Assembly: GCA_944472155.2 (NCBI GenBank)
Contig: OX235279.1
Coordinates: forward strand, 150,744,199 to 150,808,198
Direction of reading: 5' to 3'
DNA: 64,000 bases
Source of the DNA: Trichobilharzia szidati
Taxonomy: Eukaryota > Platyhelminthes > Trematoda > Strigeidida > Schistosomatidae
Shown piece by piece: positions 21,280 through 30,960 of the stretch. Both the position numbers and the translations under genes were made by a program. Every line of letters begins with the position of its first letter. Position 1 is the stretch's first letter. A model generated the notes under the pieces. The model saw nothing but the letters and a program-made list of their open reading frames with translations, was not told where the DNA came from and searched no databases.

Positions 21280-21642
21280 GTGATTTGGCAACTACTTCGC
21301 TACTACGGGGTGCCACCGACAATTATACATCTCATCCAACAGTTGTATGACAATGCTGCATGCCAAGTAATCCACAACGGGAAGCTCACGGAATCCTTCG
21401 AAGTGAAGACAGGAGTAAGACAGGGTTGCCTACTATCGCCAATGATTTTCCTGATTGCAGTAGATTGGATAATGCGACAGACAGCGGGCAATGAGGAAAC
21501 AGGCATAAAGTGGACTCACACAAAGAACTTGGAGGATCTGAACTTCGCCGATGATATATGTCTGATTTCCCACAAACTGGAAGATATGCAAGTGAAAAGC
21601 AACAAGTTGGCAGAAGAAGCATCAAAGATGGACTCCAGGTGA
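21280..21642 (+). pseudogene. RTE reverse transcriptase, palm part
   Basis: A 120-residue frame inside R2 beginning IWQLLRYYGVPPTIIHLIQQ, with VRQGCLLSPMIFLIAVDWIM (RT block with R-Q-G) and the active-site box FADD encoded at 21,544-21,555. The open frame extends upstream of the first Met to SHLYLNFIDFEKAFDSVDRE, so the Met is not a natural start. It runs out of frame at about 21,630, where the connection region continues in another frame. Endonuclease and fingers are lost through 5' truncation. Confidence 0.9.
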
Positions 21643-22082
21643 ACATAGAGAAAACAGAGGTGATGAAATTCCTGGGCAACACCAACAGCCACAAACAACA
21701 ACAGACAGCAATCAGCATAAATGGGAGGAACCTGAAAGAAACAACCTCTTTTACCTACCTGGGAAGCATTGTTTCAACTACAGGCGGAACTGACGAGGAT
21801 GTCAAAGCAAGAATCGGGAAAGGAAGACAAGCTTTCACTACTCTCAAGTCTGTGTTGAGATCAACAGCACTCAGCATCAAAAATAAGATCCGGATTTTCA
21901 ACTCCAATGTGAAGTCAGTGCTACTATACGGATCAGAGACTTGGCGTGTCACAAAGAGCAGCTCAAACAAGCTACAGACCTTCATTAACAGATGTCTTCG
22001 CTCAATACTCAAGATCAGATGGCCGGAAAGGATCAGCACATCTCTGGAGCGAACCAACCAGGAACCGATTGTGAAACAATAG
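21558..22082 (+). pseudogene. RTE polyprotein C-terminal part
   Basis: A 174-residue frame continuing the R2 protein after the frameshift: GLQVNIEKTEVMKFLGN, then TTSFTYLGSIVSTTGGTDED, then RIFNSNVKSVLLYGSETWR and LQTFINRCLRSILKIRWPE. This order (YLGS, then LLYGSE-W, then the R-C-L-R-x-I-x-x-[IL]-x-W block) is typical of RTE and related LINE proteins downstream of the RT. A stop at 22,082 replaces the IRRRKW transition; the terminal part continues in another frame to 22,320 and ends ENRTQWRRTAEALCSSRNL. Confidence 0.9.
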
Positions 22083-22343
22083 GCAGGAAGAAATGGAGAT
22101 GGATTGGCCAACTCTGGAACCTAATACTAGACAAGCATGTATGAACCAAGGAAGCGGCGAGTTGGTCGTCAGTGCAAGGGTGACCTGGAGGAGATCATGT
22201 GAAGAGGAGATGAAAACGTGTGGGCAGACTTGGAGCCAGGTGAAAACTCTAGCAGAGAACCGAACGCAATGGAGACGCACGGCTGAAGCCCTATGTTCCT
22301 CTAGGAACTTAAGGAAATAATAATAATAAAGGTCATTTTTATG

Positions 22344-23834
22344 GGGCTAGACAGAGTGACCGATTTCTACCAGTCTACTGTGTACATAATATTTTCATCC
22401 GCCACCGAACATGAATATAATATATGTCTCAGATGATATATTCTATTCGTTTATTAACTAGCTGTTCGTACACACTCACCGTCAGTTCGTCTAGAAACTA
22501 GGACAGAGAAGATTCAGAATGTTTTTCATTCCTCAACTTTTATTTGACTGAAACTTCAACTTGATAAAATCTTTGAAACTGATAATCTCGACGGAAATCT
22601 CCTACAATATTAATAGATCACATTAAATAAGAAAAAAGATTTCGCTCGCATACTACTCACTTTTTCAGAGAAAAATAAATCTGATTACTTAACGAAACCG
22701 TAGCAAAAGTGAAAGTAGTTTACGCTACGTGCACGTAGAGAAATGATAAGCCGTCGGATTGGTATAAACTATAGGTTCAAAAATGCGCTCATGTGTAAAG
22801 AATTACATTAGATTAATATTTTGGATTGTGAAGAAGAAATTTAGTTTTATTTATCATGTTGAATTATGCATAATCACAGTGCACTGTTCCAAAAAGATAG
22901 CATGATATAAAGATTAAAAGTTTTTTGTCGACAACTCGTTGTTGAATAGGTTCAATTCAATGACGTTTTGACTTATTCAGTAGTGTGGGAAAACTTATTC
23001 TGTTCGTTAGACCTTCATATGATCAACTCGTCACCTTGGGTTTCTGTCTTCTGTTGGGCTCAGGGTAGTGAGCTCAGATTGAATATCCTGTAAAACAAGG
23101 ACAGGATAATCTTGTGGTTCTGTTCGGTATTAAAAATTTTCTTAGCCGTTATGACTGATTTAATGCAGGCATTTCAAATAGTTTGGAACGAAATGGTTGA
23201 TGACTGTGTTTTTTAAATAGAAATGGATAACATAAAATTTAATGTTGCATAGCAGAATTGATTTAGAATGACAAGTGGAACAAGTGAAATAATACCGGGG
23301 ACAGTTCAGAGTGAGAATAGTAATAGTAACAATTGACGTAATAAAAGAAGAGTATACAAATTGAATAGACAAAATGAAACAATCGGTAGAGCCAAAATAT
23401 GATTAGAGATTACCATACTTCAGCACAGAAGGATTAAGACCATGAAAGTTGGAGGGGTTGAACGAACTTTTTTCTGTACACAGAGATCTGGCTTTTCTAT
23501 TCCAATCGAATTTGTTTTTTCTTATGGGTTTAAGAGAGTTTTAGATATCTCTTCAGAAAGCAATGAAAACTCCACTGACGAGATGAACTTCCTTTACAGT
23601 CCTAACCGATTTTGAACAATTTCACTTCAGTTCACCATGTTAAGAATTGTGACTAAATTATAAGTGAAACTAACAATGTTCAAACTGAAAATTAATTTAG
23701 GCAGGTATCTCACATTGTTTTGAATATAGTTACAAAGATTTATTCAAACAACTCAAGTTCACTTATTTTACTTCAGTTAGTGAGAAGGAATATCTCACTA
23801 CGATAGTCATAGTTACAATTTAAGCTGTGCTTGG
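22344..23834. other. Unassigned stretch
   Basis: About 1.5 kb with no recognised family on either strand; stops are frequent in every frame. Confidence 0.35.
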
Positions 23835-24105
23835 ATGGAAAACAGGTCAAATAACAAAGCAAGACTAATGGCGAATGAAATTCAGTGGACCAGTCCAACC
23901 CCGATTCTGCAGCCCGGCAAAAATACACAAACTGAATATCCCGTTACGATCAATTGTATCACTCCCACGAACCTCAACATGCAATTTGTCCAAAGAACTA
24001 TACAGAAAATTGAAACATTAAAAGGATTCCTGCGACAACTCCATCAAATCTCTTGTCCAATTTCTAGAGGAGACCAGAGGCATTCAAACAGATGACCAAG
24101 AAATA

Positions 24106-24291
24106 GTGGTATCCTTTCACGTCACAGAATTATGTACCTCAAATGGACAGAAACTAGCAAAAGAGACCACGGAGCAGTTACTCAGTAACGACGAACACCT
24201 GTCACTACAATCAGAAATGCAACACAAGTTGGATGGAATGCATACACCTATGTCTAACAACGTACTTACAATTCAACGGCCAAATATATGA
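24106..24291 (+). pseudogene. PLE RT fragment (fingers/palm start)
   Basis: Contains VSFHVTELCTSNGQKLAKET, the counterpart of the conserved S-F-D-V-x-S-L-F-T-N-V block; the catalytic aspartate position is occupied by histidine and FTN by CTS. This substitution alone would abolish metal binding. The frame ends by a frameshift; the next block is read in another frame. Confidence 0.75.
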
Positions 24292-24531
24292 ACAAGTTAA
24301 AGGAACACTCATGGGATCCACAATATCAGGTTTGATTGCAGAAGCAGTGACGCAAAGGCTCGAAAAAGTAATCCTACCAAAGATCAAAGCCAAATTTGGA
24401 TATGTTACGTAGACGACACATCTGCAATAATCAAAAGAAACGAGCTGGATAAAACTCACAACTTAATAAACAACGTCTTCAGTGACATCGAAATCACAGG
24501 CGAAGAGGAATTCGAGAACGAAATCCCATTT

Positions 24532-24867
24532 TTGAACGTGTCAGTAAAGCGAATGAGCAGAGGAGAATTAGAAACTCAAGTTCAAAGAAAATCAACTCAC
24601 ACGGACCAAATACTCAATTACAACAGCAACAATCCAATAACACACATAAGAAGTTGTCTACAAACACTACTCAAGAGGACCAGGACTCATTGCAGCATCC
24701 CTAACCTAAGGAAAATTGAAGAAAGATATCTCATGGAGATCTTCCAAAAGAATGGATATCCACGGAACTACATCGAAAGATATCTACCTTCAAGTCAACC
24801 AACCAAATCAAAGGCTCCCAATGAAAGCACAAAGAAAATCGCCCTACCATATATAAAAGACATCTGA
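24532..24867 (+). pseudogene. PLE RT thumb and linker
   Basis: A 111-residue frame following the palm. It starts inside the IPFLNVSVKRMSRGELETQV block and carries KSTHTDQILNYNSNNPITH, typical of the PLE thumb (K-x-T-H-T-D-x-Y-L-x-x-x-S-x-H), and LRKIEERYLMEIFQKNGYPR, the L-x-x-N-G-Y-P linker block. It stops before the endonuclease frame by one frameshift. Confidence 0.85.
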
Positions 24868-24904
24868 GAATTCACTGCAAGACTCCTAAAACCCTCAGGA
24901 ATGA

Positions 24905-25165
24905 GTGTCATGCATAAAACAACAAAATCACTTCACTCATCTGGCTTTGTGTCAAACAAGTGATTCAACAGCGAATGAAGATAAGGCGAACATCATCTAC
25001 GAAATAAGTTGCAGCGACTGTGAGAAACACTACATTGACCGATGTGGACATCCCCTTCATCTTCGTATCCACGAACATAAACTAGTCGTCAAAATACATG
25101 ACATCCACTCCCTCGCTCATATCGCTGCATACAGACAACCATGGACATCAGTTCAGTTGGGATGA
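24905..25165 (+). pseudogene. PLE GIY-YIG endonuclease fragment
   Basis: The GIY-YIG module of the same PLE: NIIYEISCSDCEKHYIDRCG gives the I-Y element, the paired cysteines that PLE endonucleases have between the two motifs, and Y-I-D in place of Y-I-G. LHLRIHEHKLVVKIHD follows, with the R-x-x-E-H motif as RIHEH. The Gly to Asp change in the second motif probably inactivates it. The tail HSLAHIAAYRQPW is cut by a stop; the remaining C-terminal part can be read in another frame up to 25,260. Confidence 0.8.
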
Positions 25166-25344
25166 CCAACGTTCAAATATTAGACAGAGGAATCACCAGG
25201 AATGCTAGAGAAATTTTAGAAACTTCAAATGAACTGTCGTCAAGATTTGACAGAATAGTTCTAAAATATTTGGGCGCCGAGTGAGAAGTAGACATTTGTA
25301 AAAAATTTATATTTGTAAAGTCTCAGCGAGATTGAAATGAGTAA

Positions 25345-25389
25345 TTCCAACGTTTCGTTCGGCAATCTGGTCCGAACTTCTTCAGGGAA
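25345..25389 (-). ncRNA. PLE-type hammerhead motif, left arm
   Basis: Mirror image of the right-arm motif: read on the minus strand it gives TTCC, CTGAAGA, an extra A, stem II GTTCGG/CCGAAC, GAAACGTT and GGAA. It is antisense to the PLE coding frames just upstream. Confidence 0.65.
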
Positions 25390-25895
25390 ATTAATCGAAA
25401 TTAACATTACATAGGTTTATATATAAAAAGGAACATCATTTGTTTTTAAAAATTTGTCCAATCATGAGTCATACAAAAAGTACCAACAAGTATAATAAAC
25501 AAAATATTTATGAGCTATGATCAAAATTTGACCTCGGACTTACAAATATCGGTCTACCTTTGTTAAACACTTTAAACAGAGTGTGTATGTGTGTGTGGGT
25601 AAACAGTTGCAAAACATTTCTTAACGTTTTCTCGACTGTCCATATCTTCTAATGGAAACGTTAAGAAATGTTTTGCAACTGTTTACCCACACACACATAC
25701 ACACTCTGTTTAAAGTGTTTAACAAAGGTAGACCGATATTTGTAAGTCCGAGGTCAAATTTTGATCATAGCTCATAAATATTTTGTTTATTATACTTGTT
25801 GGTACTTTTTGTATGACTCATGATTGGACAAATTTTTAAAAACAAATGATGTTCCTTTTTATATATAAACCTATGTAATGTTAATTTCGATTAAT

Positions 25896-25940
25896 TTCCC
25901 TGAAGAAGTTCGGACCAGATTGCCGAACGAAACGTTGGAA
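25896..25940 (+). ncRNA. PLE-type hammerhead motif, right arm
   Basis: Core CTGAAGA at 25,900-25,906, one extra A, six-pair stem II GTTCGG/CCGAAC (25,908-25,913 and 25,923-25,928) with a nine-base loop, GAAA at 25,929-25,932, then ACGTT: a self-complementary ACGT that could form stem III in a dimer, with T as the cleavage-type base. TTCC (25,896-25,899) and GGAA (25,937-25,940) give a short stem I. Hammerheads in PLE terminal repeats are established; activity of this one is not shown. Confidence 0.7.
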
Positions 25941-25991
25941 TTACTCATTTCAATCTCGCTGAGACTTTACAAATATAAATTTTTTACAAAT

Positions 25992-26439
25992 TTTAGAAAC
26001 CTTCCTGGTATTCTGGTAATTCGTTAATCTATAGACTCATCGACATAGACAAAATTCATCAATTGACAAGAAGAAAATCTCAAACACAAAGGGTCAAACT
26101 CCAGGTCAAGAATTCAATCAACACCAATACCAATACAAGTAGCCTAGAGGGTATGAAAACACATAAAACGCATCCATTCATGTTCAAGTTTACCAGGAGA
26201 GATGACTGATAAACTAATGGCGAAATCTGAAACCTCACTTTGAATTGAAGTATGCTCTGAAGATGTTGCCCAGTGGGGCAGTGAAGGTTTCGCAAATAAA
26301 TCATCCAACTCAGAGAACGCAACCACATCAAAATCTTACGGCATGTTTTTGCCTGCAAGTAATAAAGATGGAATAATATCGTGTTACTGCTAAACTCAAT
26401 GCTTTCAGCATTGTCAACTTAAAGCAACGTAAGGCACTG
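25992..26439. other. Unassigned stretch right of the inverted repeat
   Basis: No PLE coding sequence or repeat copy recognised here. Confidence 0.3.
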
Positions 26440-26645
26440 AGCTGCAGGTATTGTCTTTGAACTTTCTGAACCTGTAAGCTAGTAGATAACACTCTGACGT
26501 TCAAAACGAATGATGACAGGTTCAAGTTTGAGTCGGATGGCCATCGCTAAATGGAGATATAGATAAATCCAGCTGACAAGTTCCGAAGAGGACGAGACGC
26601 GCATCCTAGATTTCACTGCTGACTACTGAGAACCAAATAATACAT
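26440..26645 (+). mobile_element. SINE-A (Sm-alpha-like) copy
   Basis: Plus-strand copy with a worn A box (TGTAAGCTAGTAGATAACAC), a B-box-like GTTCAAGTTTGAGTC and a hammerhead at 26,567-26,611. The end CACTGCTGACTACTGAGAAC matches the 3' part of the 35.05-kb and 52.88-kb copies. Confidence 0.7.
26567..26611 (+). ncRNA. Degenerate hammerhead ribozyme of SINE-A
   Basis: Stem I ATCCAG/CTAGAT with one mismatch; core CTGACAA at 26,573-26,579 (conserved G changed to A); stem II GTTC/GGAC with a G-U pair; GAGA instead of GAAA; stem III region ACGCGCATC. Two core changes make activity unlikely. Confidence 0.6.
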
Positions 26646-28044
26646 ATCTTTCCCTTGAATCTCAAATGCTAGCTGAAAACCTGGTCGACAAATGATGCGA
26701 TTATTAATCTGGAAACGTTTCTGTTGTTTTTATGTAATGTATTTTATTGGCAGCAATAATGAAATGATGCAATTTATTCAACAGAAGTCAAAATAATTCA
26801 TTATTGCTTTGCGTTAAGTAATTTTGTGTCATTACCTGGTATATTCATAAGTTATCAATCCCTTATGGAATTCTGCTTTATTAAAACCGCCTAAGGCTTA
26901 TCTCTTTCACCTTTATGTTGACTGTTCTACATTTAAGCTAGTTTTTATCCAAATTAGCCTTATATCGAATTCATTTCCTGATGTCTTTTTGGTTGAAACA
27001 GATGATCAAAAGAGTTTTGAAATTTCAGGACGTTATAATGAAAATAAATGGGTGTCTAATGCACAGTTAGAAAATCAAAACAAGTGATTCAGCGGAAAGC
27101 AGTAAAATCGGATATATATATATATATATAATATCTTGAAAAAATAATAATATTCCACATAAACCTGGTATTCAGAATTGACTGTGCTGCCTTCATCCCT
27201 AAAAGAAGGATTCCATAACCCCTGAAAACGACATTTGCTGCAGCACATTTGAGAGTTGTATTTTCCAGTCAAGTATTGCTGTTCAGTAAACCGAACACCG
27301 GGGTGTTGCGGCTCACCAGCTCTGTGTGTACTTAGCAATTCATCTGCTCCTAGATATAATGGTTGCTCAAAAAACTACACAAATACTGTTTCTCATGGCT
27401 GCAGAGAGTTGGAAGTAGCGTTTTGAGAAGCGTAATAGTTGAATATCTTGTCAGCTTAATTCATCTTATCTCCACAATTTCCTCCAATTAAATTTACCTC
27501 TAAGGTCGTATAAACCTGCCAAAATGATTACGTGTCCAAATAATCTGTACTGCTCAGGCTTTCACCATTGAAGCAGAGATGCAAAGGCTCTGTATACACT
27601 CTGAAGAACTTTCGGTGTTGTCTTGCTTGCCATCCCTTATTTCTTTATTAAATTTAATATAGTTTTTCGCAATGTTATCCAGTCGAAATTCTCACCTTGT
27701 TAGGGAATGTTATATCTGTTCACAAGGCGTTTTAGTTTTGGATGTCCTTTCGATATCTGAGCATTCCATGAGCTGTCTCGTGTTATTATATAATCTAATT
27801 TATAGCTTCATATATAACTCTGATCAGCTGGAGAGTGGTTGAGTCTTGTAGATCAGCTTGTACAGTACTGGACAGGTAATTAACTGACTGCTTTGAAAGC
27901 TGCCGCGATGTAGGTTTCATTTCACATTCATTTATCCCATATTAGTGAACAAGCTAGAATAAAACAAACTGATGGGCATAAAGATTTATTTTCTGTTGCA
28001 GTTTACACAATCGTATTTCAATGTAGCGAAAATATTCATTCAGA
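26646..28044. other. Unassigned stretch; short (TA) run and possible LINE trace
   Basis: A TA run of about 20 bases lies at 27,112-27,131. The complement of 27,400-27,920 encodes short broken pieces such as LFGHVI that resemble the end of a LINE protein, but I could not connect them into an alignment. Confidence 0.3.
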
Positions 28045-29390
28045 CATCTAGAAAAAGCAAAGAGAATTGAGCAAAGAATATCCTTTTCGATAACTTCCTC
28101 TTCTGGCTCTACAATTATATATGTATATGTTTATATACATAGAATATTCTAGAATGGTCGTCATTAACAATATTGGTGTTTTTAAATAGTACTGATTGTA
28201 ATAAGATCAATGGAATGACAGTTTAAGAAAGATGCACAAATTATAATAAGCATAAAAATGTAATAGCAAATAGAATATCAAATAAAATTAAGGAAATTTC
28301 CACAACAAATTGAAGATCATCAGAACCTTGATGACCAAGGTAAGAACAGTGTTTGAACCAGCTTCCTTTGGATACGTAATTTAGGTTTCTTAATGTAGAT
28401 CCCAACAGCCTCAACAAACTCTTAAGGTGAAGTTACGATTAGTTGGTATGCGATAGATGAGTTTGAGAGCCTCGTTAACATCAGTCTTGTGTTCTTTATC
28501 CACAAGATGAGAAAGAGTAGATCTGTGGATGGATTTTGATTGTCCTTTCCTTAACAGCGCAGCGTGATGTTCGGAAATCCTACAATAAATACGCCTTATT
28601 GTACGGCCTATGCAACTAGCTCCAAAAGAGCAGTTAAACTGGTAGATACACAGAGAAGAGGCAACAATAGGCAGTTTATCTTTTACTCACGAACACAAAA
28701 TAAGGGTGGTTTTGAAGACAAAGCCTAATTCAGCAGCACTGAATGCTCTTTTTACCTCATTCCTCACTGATGTTATTCCCAAGAAAATGAAGTTATAGGA
28801 ATAAGTCGCTTTTCGGAACTGTTGGTACTCTGGTCTGCCTTGACTTTTGATTCATACTATTATCGAGGAATTTTTCTAGATAACCATTCTCACTCAGCAA
28901 CTGTTTAATAGTATTAGGCTCTTCATTAAAACATTCATCACAGTGGATTGTTCTTGTTGTGTGGACCAAGAGCTTTATTAGACTGCGTTTGTATTTCAAA
29001 GGCACGAAGCTGAAAAGAATGAGTATACTTACCAGTTGATGTAGGCTTTCTATATACACGTCCTCTTATTCTACTGTCCTCTTTTCTAGTCATAAGGAGG
29101 TCTAAAAATGAAATACAAGACTCTTTTTCTTTCTCGATGATAAAATTTACTGCAGGATGAACATCGTTAAATGAAAAGTGATTATTCTTATACATATCCA
29201 GACCGTAAATGTTACGAATTTCCCGAAATAATTTCATTGGTTAATAAAATCAGAGCAATTTTTCTGAAAAAACTATAGCCTACACAGCGAAACGTTCAGA
29301 TATTTTTTTAAAGACGCTGGGATTATTTTAAATAATTTAAAGGGACTATTCTCTTTGACAAATTCGTCATCAGGTTCTACACTTATATGA
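28045..29390 (-). mobile_element. Penelope-like element flanked by same-orientation terminal-repeat motifs
   Basis: Minus-strand PLE. From right to left: a terminal-repeat motif at about 29,325-29,390 (GTAGAACCTGATGACGAAT), RT thumb (29,237-28,938), linker (28,793-29,059, another frame), endonuclease (about 28,720-28,375) and a second copy of the terminal motif at 28,050-28,135 (GTAGAGCCAGAAGAGGAAGT). The two motifs share the same orientation, as expected for the direct pseudo-LTRs described for PLEs. The endonuclease reads, in a frame not opened by Met, LCIYQFNCSFGASCIGRT then RRIYCRISEHHAALLRKGQS; the second Cys of the pair is Phe and YIG is CIG. Most of the RT is deleted. Confidence 0.8.
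28938..29237 (-). pseudogene. PLE RT thumb fragment
   Basis: 99-residue frame starting MKLFREIRNIYGLDMYK, continuing HPAVNFIIEKEKESCISFLD and LLMTRKEDSRIRGRVYRKPT (the S-F-L-D-L-L-x-T-R-K block), then TSTGKYTHSFQL. Equivalent to the second half of 639-1,028. The active-site box lies upstream of the preserved part and is missing. Confidence 0.75.
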
Positions 29391-29399
29391 CAGGTGGAT

Positions 29400-29930
29400 G
29401 GAGTGGCAGTGTGCTATCCACTGGGTCTCATATTAGCAGATTTCTTTCAGAGTAAGCCAGAAAACGTTATTTGAACAACCTTATCAGAAAATTCCCATTT
29501 TATTGCAGGTATCTTCATCCGTTGTGAAAATGATTTGGACAGAAACGCAACAATACCTCAATTCAGTGAAGTACACTAAGTCATCAAATTCACGAGTGAA
29601 GAAGAATCCCAGAGTAAAATTGCTTTTTTAGACATCCTACTGACAAGAAGACCAGATAGAATTAAAAGAGGAATCTGTGTGGGAAAATTACTTCAACAGG
29701 AAAATGTACATAATTTCGCAGCTTTGTTCCTCCCGAGTATACAAGAAATTCAATGAAGACCCTCAGCTATAGGGTCAGAGCTGTTTGTTCAAAAGATGCT
29801 ATTGAAGATAAACTTTATGTTGAATACGACACGTTAATTGAAAACAGCCACTCTGAAAAATTCATCACTAAATGCATGGCCAAGAAAGTAGAAAAGAATT
29901 CTCCTGTATCTGTTAGCGAATTCATTTAAA
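29400..29930 (+). mobile_element. PLE RT fragment, plus
   Basis: Plus-strand PLE in broken frames: PLGLILADFFQSKPEN (compare GSPLVSVLADFLLTKLEN), then IKFTSEEESQSKIAFLDILL TRRPDRIKRG. It lies head to head with the minus-strand PLE to its left. The catalytic YxDD segment is damaged and the linker and endonuclease are missing here. Confidence 0.75.
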
Positions 29931-29989
29931 GGTGATATATCAAGTGAAATAATAATCAACAAGTTGAGAAAACCAATTCAAATGACATT

Positions 29990-30300
29990 TAATTTCAGTT
30001 AGCTGAAATATATGTGTAAAACTTGGGCACTGTGGTAGTAAGTAATTCCATATTAGTTTGTTTATTAGATATATCACACAGTGAAACAGTGTTATCGGGG
30101 ACAGGTGAAATCTGGAAAACTTTACTACCCCAGCGATGACAAATAGGAGAAAACAAAGAAAACTATAAAACTCAAGTTTCAAAGTCATGTGATTACAAGT
30201 GATATGATTATGAACAATAAATTTTGTTCGAAACGTCATCCAGTAAATAATACTGTTTCACTGTGTGATATATCTAATAAACAAACTAATATGGAATCAG
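29990..30300. repeat. Terminal-repeat-like sequence E, inverted arms and hammerhead-like motif
   Basis: Arms at 30,010-30,096 (minus orientation) and 30,185-30,298 (plus) share TTTCACTGTGTGATATATCT and AATAAACAAACTAATATGGA; the first arm also matches the downstream part of the 19.5-kb copy. The arrangement is inverted, like the 336-bp repeat at 25.3 kb but diverged and with a longer spacer. Confidence 0.55.
30195..30243 (+). ncRNA. Hammerhead-like motif in repeat E, copy 2
   Basis: Same as the 19.49-kb motif: stem II GAAC/GTTC at 30,211-30,214 and 30,225-30,228, GAAACGTC, and ATCCAGT for stem I. Core ATGATTA plus T. The 5' side of stem I reads AAGTGAT here instead of AACTGAT, so pairing is weaker. 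Confidence 0.4.
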
Positions 30301-30960
30301 TTAGCTGCAGCTTTCAGTTTCCACACAACCGGTTGTGATTCCAAAACTGAAAATTAACTACTCATGCTAGCTACTACTAATTGTATCTATCAATTCAACT
30401 GCTCCTGTGGAGCCAGTTATGCTGGCCGTTGCTCTAGGGACTTAATATTTTGTTTTCGGGGACACCTTCCAAAAACCAAAAACAGTTCGATATTGGACCA
30501 TCTCATGCAAACAAGTCACAAAGCAAGCATTGAAGAGTCTTTGTCTATCGTCTTTCAGGTTTCAAATAAACTACTGAATGCCTCTAGATAGCCGACACTG
30601 CAAACAGCAGAGACCATTGCAATTCGCCTAAATCAACTGGGGCTCTGTTAGCGAAAGAAACAGGTCCAGTCAGCCTATAAATTCATAAATTCTCTCTCAC
30701 TTCCCTTAATTTTTCTGATATTCAATCACTTTAATGTTGTTCTATTATCGCATATTAGTCTCTCTGTCTCTCTCTTACTGATGTTTTTGAAATGTAATTA
30801 CCTATCGATACTATTGACTGATTCAGTGAAATCGAAAACATCAAGAATGTTGTTAATAAGAATATTCCTTTAATTATTACTGTCGTATAAATATAGAACT
30901 TGATGACGAAGGAGTTATCGAAAAAAATGTTCTTTATTCATTTTAATTACTCTTTCAGAT
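30301..30960 (+). mobile_element. PLE GIY-YIG endonuclease fragment with terminal-repeat motif
   Basis: The frame 30,364-30,591 encodes NCIYQFNCSCGASYAGRCSR (I-Y, both Cys, and Y-A-G), then FCFRGHLPKTKNSSILDHLM QTSHKASI. The end continues in another frame with TAETIAIRLNQL (the EA-x-x-I block). Downstream at about 30,890-30,950 is the terminal-repeat motif GAACTTGATGACGAAGGAGT followed by TATCGAAAAAAATGTTC. RT is absent. Confidence 0.8.

Larger units (their letters stand above)
21190..22343 (+). mobile_element. RTE retrotransposon (R2), 5'-truncated, with target-site duplication
   Basis: The best RTE copy in the window. The body runs from about 21,206 to 22,327 and is flanked by TAAAGGTCATTTTTAT at 21,190-21,205 and 22,327-22,342, a 16-bp direct repeat that reads as a target-site duplication. 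The 5' truncation falls inside the RT, just before SHLYLNFIDFEKAFD. The 3' end is the last codons of the ORF (EALCSSRNLRK) followed by TAATAATAATAAA. It is the reference for recognising the eroded RTE pieces elsewhere in the window. Two or three frameshifts are the only damage inside the retained part, so the insertion is comparatively recent. Confidence 0.9.
23835..25290 (+). mobile_element. Penelope-like element (RT plus GIY-YIG), frameshifted
   Basis: A plus-strand PLE with most of the RT and the endonuclease. In order: FHVTELCTSNGQKLAKETTE (compare S-F-D-V-x-S-L-F-T-N in PLEs; the D is H here), FNGQIYEQVKGTLMGSTISG, the active-site box YVDDT at 24,406-24,420, then IPFLNVSVKRMSRGELETQV, a long linker with LRKIEERYLMEIFQKNGYP, and the endonuclease. 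At least four frameshifts, the one beside YVDDT included. It is followed directly by the left arm of the 336-bp inverted repeat, which occurs in the same position after the PLE at 59.4-60.5 kb. Confidence 0.85.
25294..25991. repeat. Perfect 336-bp inverted repeat with 26-nt spacer (PLE terminus)
   Basis: Left arm 25,294-25,629 and right arm 25,656-25,991 are exact reverse complements over all 336 positions by base-by-base reading; the spacer is 25,630-25,655. The left arm follows the PLE endonuclease, and the same arm sequence, diverged, follows the PLE at 59.4-60.5 kb (60,480-60,840), so the arm belongs to the PLE terminus. Each arm contains a PLE-type hammerhead motif, minus strand in the left arm and plus strand in the right. 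A (GT)n-like stretch lies near the inner ends. RNA from this region could fold into one long hairpin. Confidence 0.95.

Noticed and set aside
21303..22280. Several minus-strand frames of 60-118 residues
   Set aside because: They are antisense to the RTE reverse transcriptase and C-terminal region, and contain no domain.
25261..25293. PLE coding sequence continuing into the inverted repeat
   Set aside because: Stops precede the arm in all frames and the second PLE with this arm also ends its protein before it.
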